A DNA stretch of 64,000 bases from the NCBI RefSeq assembly GCF_900636825.1, contig NZ_LR134318.1, forward strand, positions 3,443,501 through 3,507,500, written 5' to 3'. This document shows, one piece after another, positions 36,956 to 44,547 of the stretch. The position numbers and the translations under genes were made by a program. The number at the start of each line of letters is the position of its first letter. The stretch's first letter is position 1. This stretch comes from Pseudomonas fluorescens. Its GTDB lineage: Bacteria; Pseudomonadota; Gammaproteobacteria; Pseudomonadales; Pseudomonadaceae. The notes beneath the pieces are model-generated. The model saw only the letters and a list, made by a program, of their open reading frames with translations, did not search any database and was not told where the DNA came from.

Positions 36956-36996
36956 GGAAAACTCCTTGAGCGCAAAATGGCAGACTTAAATACCGA

Positions 36997-37051
36997 TCGA
37001 TACAAAATACTGGCGGCATCCGCCGTACGTTGTCAACGACTTATGTATCGA
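36997..37051. promoter_or_regulatory. Candidate TetR operator half-sites
   Basis: TCGATACA (36997-37004) and TGTATCGA (37044-37051) form an inverted repeat with a 39-base spacer, and the sequence continues ACTAGTATCC. The site lies in the 131-base gap between the exporter and the divergent TetR gene. The spacing is long for a single operator, so these may be two separate sites or one of each pair. Confidence 0.45.
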
Positions 37052-37086
37052 CTAGTATCCAAATCACTTTTTGAGGAGTTTTCGCT

Positions 37087-37701
37087 ATGGCCAGAACCGG
37101 CCGCCCCCGCGCATTCGATCGCGACGACGCCGTCGACCAGGCCATGCAATTGTTCTGGCAACACGGCTACGACTCGACCTCGCTCGCCCTGTTGAAAGCT
37201 GAACTGGGCGGCGGCATCTCCGCGCCGAGCTTCTACGCCGCGTTCGGCTCCAAAGAAGCCCTGTTCGACGAATGCGTGCAGCGCTACCTGGCGACCTACG
37301 CCCAAGTCACCGAGTGCCTGTGGGACGAAACCCTGCCGCCACGCCAAGCCATCGAAACCGCCCTGCGCCAATCGGCACGCATGCAATGCGAAGACGGCCA
37401 CCCCAAGGGCTGCATGGTGACCCTTGGCGTCATGAGCGCGCCGAGCCCGGACAACGCCGGCGTCGTCGCGGCCCTAACCCAATCCCGCGCCCGAACCCGC
37501 GCCGGGATTGTTGCGTGTGTCGAGCGTGGTGTGAGTGCAGGACTATTGGCGGATGGCACAAACGTAGCTGCCATGGCGACGGTGTTCGACAGTTTCCTGC
37601 AGGGGATTTCCATCCTCGCTCGGGACGACACGCCGATTGAGCGCATTGAAGCGGCGATTACGCAGGTGATGGGGACTTGGGATGTGATGGCGAGCAATTG
37701 A
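37087..37701 (+). CDS. TetR/AcrR-family transcriptional repressor
   Basis: This 204-residue regulator has the N-terminal TetR helix-turn-helix (about 10-55: RAFDRDDAVDQAMQLFWQHG and SFYAAFGSKEALF) and a ligand-binding helical C-terminus with two cysteines in HPKGCMVTLG and GIVACVERG. GAGGAG precedes the ATG. It is divergent from the MFS exporter and most likely represses it. Ligand unknown. Confidence 0.88.
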   Translation: MARTGRPRAFDRDDAVDQAMQLFWQHGYDSTSLALLKAELGGGISAPSFYAAFGSKEALFDECVQRYLATYAQVTECLWDETLPPRQAIETALRQSARMQCEDGHPKGCMVTLGVMSAPSPDNAGVVAALTQSRARTRAGIVACVERGVSAGLLADGTNVAAMATVFDSFLQGISILARDDTPIERIEAAITQVMGTWDVMASN

Positions 37702-37848
37702 CGTCTACGTTCAGATCGCGCTCCCGCACCGCCCCGGCGTGAAGCTTTTCCGAGTCAACTGATTCACACGACGATGCCGGATCTCCCACCGCCGAAACGT
37801 TTGTGGTTTCGCACAAACTAAGGCACTCCAAAAAACGACGCCCCCCCT

Positions 37849-37935
37849 GTAGGAGCTGCCGCAGGCTGCGATCTTTTGATCTCTCCTTAACAAAATCAAA
37901 GCCAAGCCAAAGATCACAGCCTACGGCAGCCCTAC
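37849..37935. repeat. REP pair, family A, degenerate right arm
   Basis: The left arm matches GTAGGAGCTGCCGCAGGCTG. The right arm carries several changes (CACAGCCTACGGCAGCCCTA), so the pair is decaying compared with the copy at 12.7 kb. It lies at the edge of the AT-rich island. Confidence 0.75.
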
Positions 37936-37971
37936 GCAGAGTCCGCGACGCAACCATGCACGAAGCCGCAA

Positions 37972-38373
37972 CTAACTCGGCAAGCGACGCCCATCCAGAA
38001 CTCGATTGACCATCAACTCACTCAGCATGATCACCTGATGCAGCATCAGCATGGCCCGACGCTGAGAATGGTCGATGCCATCGCCAATATCACGCGCCAT
38101 GTCACTGGCAGCGGCTAATGACTCGCAGGCTTCGACGAGCAAGGTTTCATCGTCCACGGCGGGGTCGACGAGGAAGATCTTGTTGGATTTGCGGGAAGGG
38201 ATTGGGAGTTTTAGTGGGCCGGGTTGGAGATAGAAATTGATGGCGCGATCTGTAGCGTCTTTTATGTTCTGGGGTTCGAGCGCTGGGTCGTAGGGGATCG
38301 GATCGGCGTCCGGTGGGTATGGGGTTACTTTGAACGTAGATGAAGCTCCTAACACATTTAGAGGAGGCTTCAC
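37972..38373 (-). CDS. DUF6124/DUF3077-like protein, start codon questionable
   Basis: This small Pseudomonas protein of about 120 residues has the family layout: FKVTPYPPDADP at the start, then FLVDPAVDDETLLVEACESL and a helical tail ending in LMVNRVLDG. Members are usually about 110-120 residues. The family start falls on an ACG codon (38337-38335) with AGGAG eight bases upstream, so the usual ATG has probably mutated to ACG. The coordinates given use an upstream GTG at 38373, which lacks a well-spaced ribosome site and lies in a hairpin. The gene may be weakly expressed or dead. A C4-like RNA lies directly upstream on the same strand. Confidence 0.65.
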   Translation of the reverse strand: MKPPLNVLGASSTFKVTPYPPDADPIPYDPALEPQNIKDATDRAINFYLQPGPLKLPIPSRKSNKIFLVDPAVDDETLLVEACESLAAASDMARDIGDGIDHSQRRAMLMLHQVIMLSELMVNRVLDGRRLPS

Positions 38374-38531
38374 CCTTTCGCTACCAAACGAAGGGTGGCG
38401 GCCATGCAGAGGTTGGTAGACCGGGTGTTAGGATCCGGCGCGCCCTAGGACGCCCTATACATGGCCACCATAATCGAGAAAGAAATATCGACGACAGTGG
38501 GCTGTACAACTAACACCGGGCTACCAAACCC
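38371..38531 (-). ncRNA. Switchable hairpin RNA, C4-antisense-like, upstream of DUF6124
   Basis: On the minus strand, element E1 (38530-38510, GGTTTGGTAGCCCGGTGTTA) is nearly fully complementary to E2 (38432-38411, CCTAACACCCGGTCTACCAA). A third element, E3 (38397-38371), is a hairpin CACCCTTCG/CGAAAGGGTG whose loop TTTGGTAG also matches E2. E2 can therefore pair with E1 or with the E3 loop but not both, and E3 contains the GTG start of the DUF6124 frame. Phage-derived C4 antisense RNAs work in this way. The pairing is seen in the sequence and the C4 name is recalled, not verified. Confidence 0.5.
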
Positions 38532-38543
38532 GATCACCGTTCT

Positions 38544-38756
38544 TCAGTGACGGGGAAACGATATAGCCCGCTGCATAGTCGCGTATGCCGGCGGATTCTG
38601 GAGTACGCGTAGGCATCGGCGCAAGGCGCTGTAGCCTTTGTGGCGTAACGGGTTGTGTAATTTAAACGTGCCTGCTGCGTTGTGTTGAAACACGGAAAGC
38701 GCCCACTTCCTCCAGGGTATTTTCTTTAGGTATTTGTTGGCTTCCAGGTTTCCCAT
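38544..38756 (-). CDS. Short open frame upstream of the C4-like RNA, doubtful
   Basis: This 70-codon frame is basic and aromatic (PWRKWALSVFQHNAAGTFKL) and ends just before the hairpin RNA. No good ribosome site precedes it, and its codon use is mixed. It may be a phage-era remnant or part of a conserved leader rather than a protein gene. Confidence 0.25.
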   Translation of the reverse strand: MGNLEANKYLKKIPWRKWALSVFQHNAAGTFKLHNPLRHKGYSALRRCLRVLQNPPAYATMQRAISFPRH

Positions 38757-38800
38757 TCAAAACTTCGCCCCCAAAGGCTGTGCGCAAATGTCACATCTAG

Positions 38801-38977
38801 TCACATCCAACTCCTTAACAATAGGAATGATCCCTTTTTCTGGTTGAAAACATACTGGTACTCCAACGACAGCCCGATCTGAGATAGGCAGTTCAGTGTG
38901 AAGGTGGGGTTGCGGTGGTATTCGTTCTTAGCCGCCAATTTGAAAACTGCTACGTCGATGGTGTCGCCATAACCGCT
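38801..38977 (-). pseudogene. Possible gene remnant in the island
   Basis: A 58-codon stop-free minus-strand stretch reads like protein (GYGDTIDVAVFKLAAKNEYH, then NPTFTLNCLSQIGLSLEYQY) but has no start codon with a ribosome site. It is closed upstream by a stop. It is most simply the C-terminal stump of a gene lost when the island rearranged. The family is not recognised. Confidence 0.3.
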
Positions 38978-39133
38978 TTAAAAAATTTCCTTGAGAGCCA
39001 TATGGTGGCAGTTTGCCTAAAGCATTATGATTGAAAGAATGCAGCCTTTTCGAACAGCCTATGAACCAGAGATTTAAAAATCTAACTCACTGATTTCCAT
39101 AATAATTCAAGTAAATATCACGAAGGAACGCTG

Positions 39134-42100
39134 ATGACTGTCTTGCTCACCAAATTGGGATTAGCCTACCGAAAAGCAAAGGTTGACCTTTATTACTCGA
39201 CTAATCCTTCGCTTCTGGATTTGTCAAATTACGAAGACAGGCTCGCGACGAACCTTACCAAGCTAAAGGCTCATCTTGACTCAACAGATGAAGCGTGGTT
39301 TCAGGAGCCTGAATTCCTCGGAACGTGGTGCCTCGTTCCTAAACAAATAATCACTCCGATCAAAAATTCTTCGGAAGTGCAAGGGTTAATATTTGCCTCG
39401 TCAGAGGCTGAATGGGACACGATTGTCGATGCGGGTACAAAACCAACCGCCGAATTTAGATTAATGGCGAAATGCAGCATAGATTTCCATGTTTTATCAG
39501 CTTTATGGATGATAGAAGTAGGGTCAATATTTGACAAAAAACTGAGTAAAAATGTTTATGGCAGCCGGCTTCGACGCAACCGGCACGAAAAGATCAATAC
39601 GTGGGCCCTTGGGTCTTTCAAACCTTATCTTCGCCCCTTTCGCGAGTGGAGAGACGGTGGAATCCATGCAATGAGCTCTGCTCTTGAAAATAAAAAAAAG
39701 GTTCTCGCACTCACAGCAGACATTAGTAGTTTCTATCATGAACTAACGCCCAATTTCATGCTTGACACAAACTTCCATACTATTGCCGGGATAACCTTAA
39801 ATGAGGCACAGACAAAGCTAAACCGCATATTTATTAATTCCCTGTTAGCTTGGGCTAAAAACACCCCATTGGAAAAAGGACTACCTGTAGGGCTGCCGGC
39901 ATCTGCAGTAGTCGCCAACGCGGCCCTAATTAGACTAGATCAGTTCATCGAACAGCAAGTGGTGCCATTGTATTATGGGCGCTATGTCGATGACATAATG
40001 TTAGTAATGGAAAACACCAACGAAGTAAAGACCACCGAACAATTCTGGGAATGGGTTTTCAATAGAGATGGAGGCAAAGAACTACTAAAGCAAAAAGATC
40101 GCAGCATTCTTTTTGAACCTGAATACCTTAAAGGCTGCCGTATCGCCTTCGACAATTCCAAGAATAAATTATTCGTTCTGAGTGGAACAACGGGTCTAGC
40201 CATGGCGAACGCCATATCAGAACAGATAAATAAACGCGCAAGTGAATGGCGTTCACTTCCCGACTTACCGGACTCTCCAGAGAGTGTCGCAACTGATCTA
40301 CTCAAAGCAACAAGTCTAACCGGCGAACAAGCTGACACACTCCGTAAAACTGACGCTTTGACTCTACACCGAGCCGGATTTGCTCTGAACTTACGAGACT
40401 ATGAGGCATTCGAACGCGACTTACCGCCTGAAGAATGGCAAGCACACAGGCATGCTTTTTTCGCGGCAGCAATTGAGCACATTTTAACTCCTATAAAATT
40501 TTTTGAACTCTCGCAATACCTTCCACGCATAGTGAGAATGGCAGTGGCCTGCGAAGACTTTGAACATCTGGGAAGAATAATAAAAGCTATTAACAATCTA
40601 GCTGTAAAAATCTCAACCAGTTGCGAATTCACGATAAAAGGACTTGATAGGGAAAAAGAAATATCGCTCGGGGATATCTCACGATGCTGGTCATCTCTTC
40701 TAGAGGCGCTCACTGACAATATCGCATCCGCATTTCCTGCGAAGCTTTCAAGCACCGGGAAAATAGCCTGGGGCACTTTTGATTACGAACTAAAAAAAGG
40801 CCATTACGGCAGTCATCAGTTGACACTTGCATTGAACCGATGGATTAGCACATCGACAAATATTCAAAAAATTCAGGCCATATTATTTAGCCGAGATCTC
40901 GCGCACATTCCTCTCCGATTTATGGGTTTGCCTACCGAAATGGTTAGCCAGCGCGGTATACCTGCTAGAAAAAGTCTTTTGAAATTTCAGCTTGATGGTT
41001 TACTACCTGACGAAATGCTGGATGGTCATGATATGTTAGCTGGGTGGATGAAACTTCAGCAAAATTTCCCACCCGGTTTAGCATTTGCGACTCGCCCATT
41101 CAATCTCAACGAACTATATTTAGTAGCACCCCAACCATTTTTAGCCAGCAATCTAAAAGCTTTTGCGGCGGTGATCAAAGCGTTGCGAGGATTCGACTTC
41201 ACTGATCACAAAATGCCATACCAGGATAAAAAGTCGGTTCTGCACATTCCAAATGGCGAACCTAAATACAAACAAACCATCGCCGTTACAAGCTGGGAAA
41301 TCAAAGATTTAAGCTTTAATGCTGCAATCATTCGCCTACCGGATCCAGAAGGGCGCTTACGTTATCAGCGAATAAACCGTTTGATCAATGAAGTAATTTC
41401 CAGACCCGACGGGGCCAGCTACCTAATTCTTCCAGAATTAGCATTACCTCCACAATGGTTTATGAGAATCGCTGACAAACTTAAGAGGAGAGGAATATCT
41501 CTAATTACGGGCGTAGAATATTTACATGCACCCAAAAAAATAGTTAGACACCAAGTTTGGGCATCTTTGATACACGACGGGCTTGGCTTCCCTTCGCTGA
41601 TGCTTTATCGCCAAGATAAACAGAAACCTGCATTTCATGAAGAGCAGGAACTTTACCGCCTTGCAGGTCTAAACATGCGCCCTGCCCAAGAGCAACAATG
41701 GTGTACACCACCAATAATTTCGCATGGAGATTTTCGCTTCGCTGTAATGATCTGTAGCGAGCTGACAAACATTCGCTATAGAGCAGATTTGCGAGGCAAA
41801 GTAGATGCGCTCTTTGTTCCCGAGTGGAATCCCGACACTGATACGTTTAATTCACTAGTCGAATCAGCCGCACTAGATATTCACGCCTACATTATCCAAT
41901 GTAACAACCGAAGATTTGGTGACAGCCGTATTCGAGCGCCTTACAAAGAACGTTGGAAACGTGACATTCTCCGTGTGAAGGGAGGGAACCATGATTACTG
42001 CATTACTGGGGAGATTGATGTGTTAGCTCTTCGTCAATTTCAATCGAGCTATCGCTCACCAAACAGTGAGTTTAAACCTGTACCCGACGGTTTTAATGAG

Positions 42101-42136
42101 GAGATGTCATTCGAAAGACGAGTGCAACCTAAATAG
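39134..42136 (+). CDS. drt1: DRT type 1 (UG1) reverse transcriptase-nitrilase antiphage protein
   Basis: This single polypeptide of 1000 residues has an N-terminal reverse transcriptase domain (about 100-360): motif A LTADISSFYHEL with D196, motif B GLPVGLPASAVV (249-260), and catalytic YVDD (284-287). A helical linker (about 360-700) follows. The C-terminal nitrilase-like hydrolase (about 715-970) has Glu in LILPELALP (E768), Lys in YRQDKQKP (K829 or K831) and Cys in VMICSEL (C874). The Glu-Lys-Cys triad and the RT site both look intact. This domain order is that of DRT type 1, described as a single-gene phage defence. AAGGAA precedes the ATG. It is AT-rich against its neighbours, a sign of transfer. 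No partner gene is adjacent. Confidence 0.9.
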   Translation: MTVLLTKLGLAYRKAKVDLYYSTNPSLLDLSNYEDRLATNLTKLKAHLDSTDEAWFQEPEFLGTWCLVPKQIITPIKNSSEVQGLIFASSEAEWDTIVDAGTKPTAEFRLMAKCSIDFHVLSALWMIEVGSIFDKKLSKNVYGSRLRRNRHEKINTWALGSFKPYLRPFREWRDGGIHAMSSALENKKKVLALTADISSFYHELTPNFMLDTNFHTIAGITLNEAQTKLNRIFINSLLAWAKNTPLEKGLPVGLPASAVVANAALIRLDQFIEQQVVPLYYGRYVDDIMLVMENTNEVKTTEQFWEWVFNRDGGKELLKQKDRSILFEPEYLKGCRIAFDNSKNKLFVLSGTTGLAMANAISEQINKRASEWRSLPDLPDSPESVATDLLKATSLTGEQADTLRKTDALTLHRAGFALNLRDYEAFERDLPPEEWQAHRHAFFAAAIEHILTPIKFFELSQYLPRIVRMAVACEDFEHLGRIIKAINNLAVKISTSCEFTIKGLDREKEISLGDISRCWSSLLEALTDNIASAFPAKLSSTGKIAWGTFDYELKKGHYGSHQLTLALNRWISTSTNIQKIQAILFSRDLAHIPLRFMGLPTEMVSQRGIPARKSLLKFQLDGLLPDEMLDGHDMLAGWMKLQQNFPPGLAFATRPFNLNELYLVAPQPFLASNLKAFAAVIKALRGFDFTDHKMPYQDKKSVLHIPNGEPKYKQTIAVTSWEIKDLSFNAAIIRLPDPEGRLRYQRINRLINEVISRPDGASYLILPELALPPQWFMRIADKLKRRGISLITGVEYLHAPKKIVRHQVWASLIHDGLGFPSLMLYRQDKQKPAFHEEQELYRLAGLNMRPAQEQQWCTPPIISHGDFRFAVMICSELTNIRYRADLRGKVDALFVPEWNPDTDTFNSLVESAALDIHAYIIQCNNRRFGDSRIRAPYKERWKRDILRVKGGNHDYCITGEIDVLALRQFQSSYRSPNSEFKPVPDGFNEEMSFERRVQPK

Positions 42137-42239
42137 CCGCCAGCATCCGAAAAAGCTACCAGCAGATTAACTTCCTGCTGGTTAGCACTGCTCGGAGAAT
42201 TACAATATATCCGCTAAATCGCGGAACCGAGTAAAATGT

Positions 42240-43037
42240 TCAAACCTTCCTCTTAAAAAACTTATCCCAGTAATACTTCAAACTCCACCGATCCTTCGGC
42301 CTAGGCTTATAGTGCGTTTTATTCCTCTGCCCCGGCTCCCCGCCCGCCCCACTCGCCGTGTAGTAATAAAGCGCTATCGAACGCCGCGTCACCCCCTTAG
42401 GCGTGGTCAACGGCTCCGGATGCCCGTGGTTACTATCTTTATCCGTATTAAAAATCACACACCGGTTATAAATCGGCAGCACCTTCTTCATGCATTTCTT
42501 CATTCCCACATCCCAAAGCTCCAGATTGCCGCCGTACGCTTCCTGCCAATCCTCGGTCAGGTAAATAATCACGTTCAGCCGTCGCTCGACGTTGAGCTTT
42601 TTGTTTAGCCGGAAATCCGAGTGCACGCCGAGGAAGCCGCCGGTTTTGGTTTCGTGCAGGCCGCCGCCGGCGAAATAGGGGTCGGGGATCAGGCCTTGGA
42701 TGCCGGTGAGTTTTTCGAGGAATTCCAGCATCGGCGCGGAGTTGAACGTGTTGAACACATTCTTCAGGTAGGGACTGCAGGCGTTGGGGCTGATCTGGCG
42801 TTTGAGTTGGCCTTTGTAGCCGCGCTCGTAGATTTGTTCGTTGTTGGTCGGTTCGACCGGGAAGTGTTCGCGGATGTTGGCGATGACGTCGGCTTGCAGG
42901 AAGTTGTCGATGACGATGTGCGGGAACGGCGTGGCTTGGGTGTATTCGCTGGTCAGCGATTCGCCGAAGGCGCTGGCGGCGGCTTGGTCGAAGTCGAGTT
43001 CCGGGGTTAGCGTGATGGGAAGTCTGTTGGGTTGCAT
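42240..43037 (-). CDS. 2-oxoglutarate/Fe(II)-dependent oxygenase
   Basis: This 264-residue cytosolic protein has a prolyl-4-hydroxylase-like jelly roll. The iron ligands are in GVHSDFRLN (His-x-Asp, about 145-153) and the distal His in NHGHPEPL (about 210), with a 2OG-binding Arg in TRRSIALYYY. It resembles small 2OG oxygenases found beside cell-surface or polysaccharide genes. The substrate is unknown. ATG 43037 follows GGAG. An upstream frame extension to 43109 is untypical. It borders the right edge of the AT-rich island. Confidence 0.85.
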   Translation of the reverse strand: MQPNRLPITLTPELDFDQAAASAFGESLTSEYTQATPFPHIVIDNFLQADVIANIREHFPVEPTNNEQIYERGYKGQLKRQISPNACSPYLKNVFNTFNSAPMLEFLEKLTGIQGLIPDPYFAGGGLHETKTGGFLGVHSDFRLNKKLNVERRLNVIIYLTEDWQEAYGGNLELWDVGMKKCMKKVLPIYNRCVIFNTDKDSNHGHPEPLTTPKGVTRRSIALYYYTASGAGGEPGQRNKTHYKPRPKDRWSLKYYWDKFFKRKV

Positions 43038-43292
43038 TGCGGCTCCATGAGTTCTTTCAGGTGACGTTAACAGGGTCAGGTGCTGGGCGCCTCGCCGCTG
43101 TTTGCGCAAAAATTCAGTGGCGAGCAGGTTGCCATGTTGTGGTGGGCCTGCCGAGTGTGCGGCGGTGAAACCTGGCCTGTCGCTGTAACGACATGTTTCT
43201 GAGTGTCACAAACCCGTCATATTTCCTCTGCTAACCTCGTCGGCGCTTAACCTGCCTCCATCCAAGAGCCCCAGAACAAAGGTGCCGCCAAG

Positions 43293-44264
43293 GTGTTTTC
43301 GACTCCCGTTCGCCAGCAAATCATTCTGCGTTCCGACAATCTGCGCTCGGACGATTTCGGTGCCCTCTTCGCCCGACTGTTTGGCAATCGTTATGCCGAC
43401 ACCCCGCCACTGCCGTCGAACATCATGATTGGCGGTGTTTATGGGCGGCATGAGGGTGTGAGTTTTCGGCGGATGCATTATCACGGTGACTTTAGCGTTT
43501 GTTTCCCCGATCCGCAGGACGAGATCACGTTCGTCATTCCCACGGCGGGGAAGATTGTGTTTAACCACGCGACGGAGTCGGTGGGTCTGACGCATGTAGG
43601 ATTGGCGATCGACAAGGCTGATATCCGCTCGATGCGTTTTCTGGATGATCACGCGCACCACGGGATGTCGGTGAGTCGGCAGCAGTTGACCGAGCGATTG
43701 TCGGCGCTGTTGGACAGGCCGATTGTGCAGAAGATTGTGTTTGAGCCGAGCGTGAATCTGGATTCGGCGGCGTTTCAGGGTATCAAGGCTTTGATTGATC
43801 TGGCGACGGGCACTGAGTTTGATCTGTTGATCAATAGCGGGACGCTGATGCCGTCGCGGTTGCGAGAGATGTTGATTGATGCGGTGTTGGAGGCGTGGCC
43901 GCATAACTTTTCCGAGGCGTTGCGGCGACCGGCAGCGATGGTTGCGCCACGGCATGTGAAGTTGGCGGTGGAGTTTATTCAGGCGCATCCGGAGCAGTTG
44001 GTGAGCGGTGTGGATCTGGCGCGGTTGAGCCATGTGAGTCAGCGGGCGCTGCAGGAGGGGTTTCGGCGGTTTGTCGGGATGTCGATTGTGGCGTATCAGC
44101 GCCAGGTGCGGCTGGAGCGGGCTTATGAGGTGTTGAAACGAGGGTGTGCCGGATCGGTGACGGAGGTGGCGCTGCGGTTTGGGTTTAGTAATGTTGGGCG
44201 GTTTTGTCGGTATTTTCAGGGGGCTTATGGGGTGAGTCCGGCGGAATTGCGCGGGCGGGATTGA
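43293..44264 (+). CDS. AraC-family transcriptional regulator
   Basis: This 323-residue protein has a cupin-type sensing domain of the AraC_binding_2 kind (about 20-170) and a C-terminal pair of helix-turn-helix motifs (about 225-320: DLARLSHVSQRALQEGFRRF and VTEVALRFGFSNVGRFCRYF). The start is GTG at 43293 after a weak site. It is divergent from the oxygenase gene and may activate it or a catabolic gene elsewhere. Target unknown. Confidence 0.85.
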   Translation: MFSTPVRQQIILRSDNLRSDDFGALFARLFGNRYADTPPLPSNIMIGGVYGRHEGVSFRRMHYHGDFSVCFPDPQDEITFVIPTAGKIVFNHATESVGLTHVGLAIDKADIRSMRFLDDHAHHGMSVSRQQLTERLSALLDRPIVQKIVFEPSVNLDSAAFQGIKALIDLATGTEFDLLINSGTLMPSRLREMLIDAVLEAWPHNFSEALRRPAAMVAPRHVKLAVEFIQAHPEQLVSGVDLARLSHVSQRALQEGFRRFVGMSIVAYQRQVRLERAYEVLKRGCAGSVTEVALRFGFSNVGRFCRYFQGAYGVSPAELRGRD

Positions 44265-44301
44265 GGGATGAGTCTGTTGTGGTGATGGTGGCTCGAAAAG
44301 C

Positions 44302-44464
44302 GCCATCGCCAGCGGCGAGCTCCCACAGGGAGCTGCGGTGTGATTGAGATTTTTGGCATTCCACAAAAACTGTGGGAGCTGGGCTTGCCAGCGATGGCGG
44401 TGGATCAGGCATGGCGATGTTGGCTGTGTTGCCCAAATCGCTGGCAAGCCAGCTCCCACAGGGA
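44302..44464. repeat. Three REP palindromes, family D
   Basis: REPs of the CGCTGGCAAGCCAGCTCCCA type lie at about 44302-44330 (degenerate), 44370-44400 and 44437-44464, in alternating orientation. They fill most of the 283-base gap before the autotransporter gene. Confidence 0.8.
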
Positions 44465-44547
44465 TTTTTGGCGTGATTGAGACTGATAGCGACCCACAGA
44501 ACTTATGGTGTTGGTTGGATTGGGGTCTTCCTTGACCCCTCTTCTGT

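Noticed and set aside
37702..37971. A tRNA or attachment site at the left edge of the AT-rich island.
   Set aside because: Only a REP pair is present in this gap, with no cloverleaf and no direct repeat shared with the right edge.
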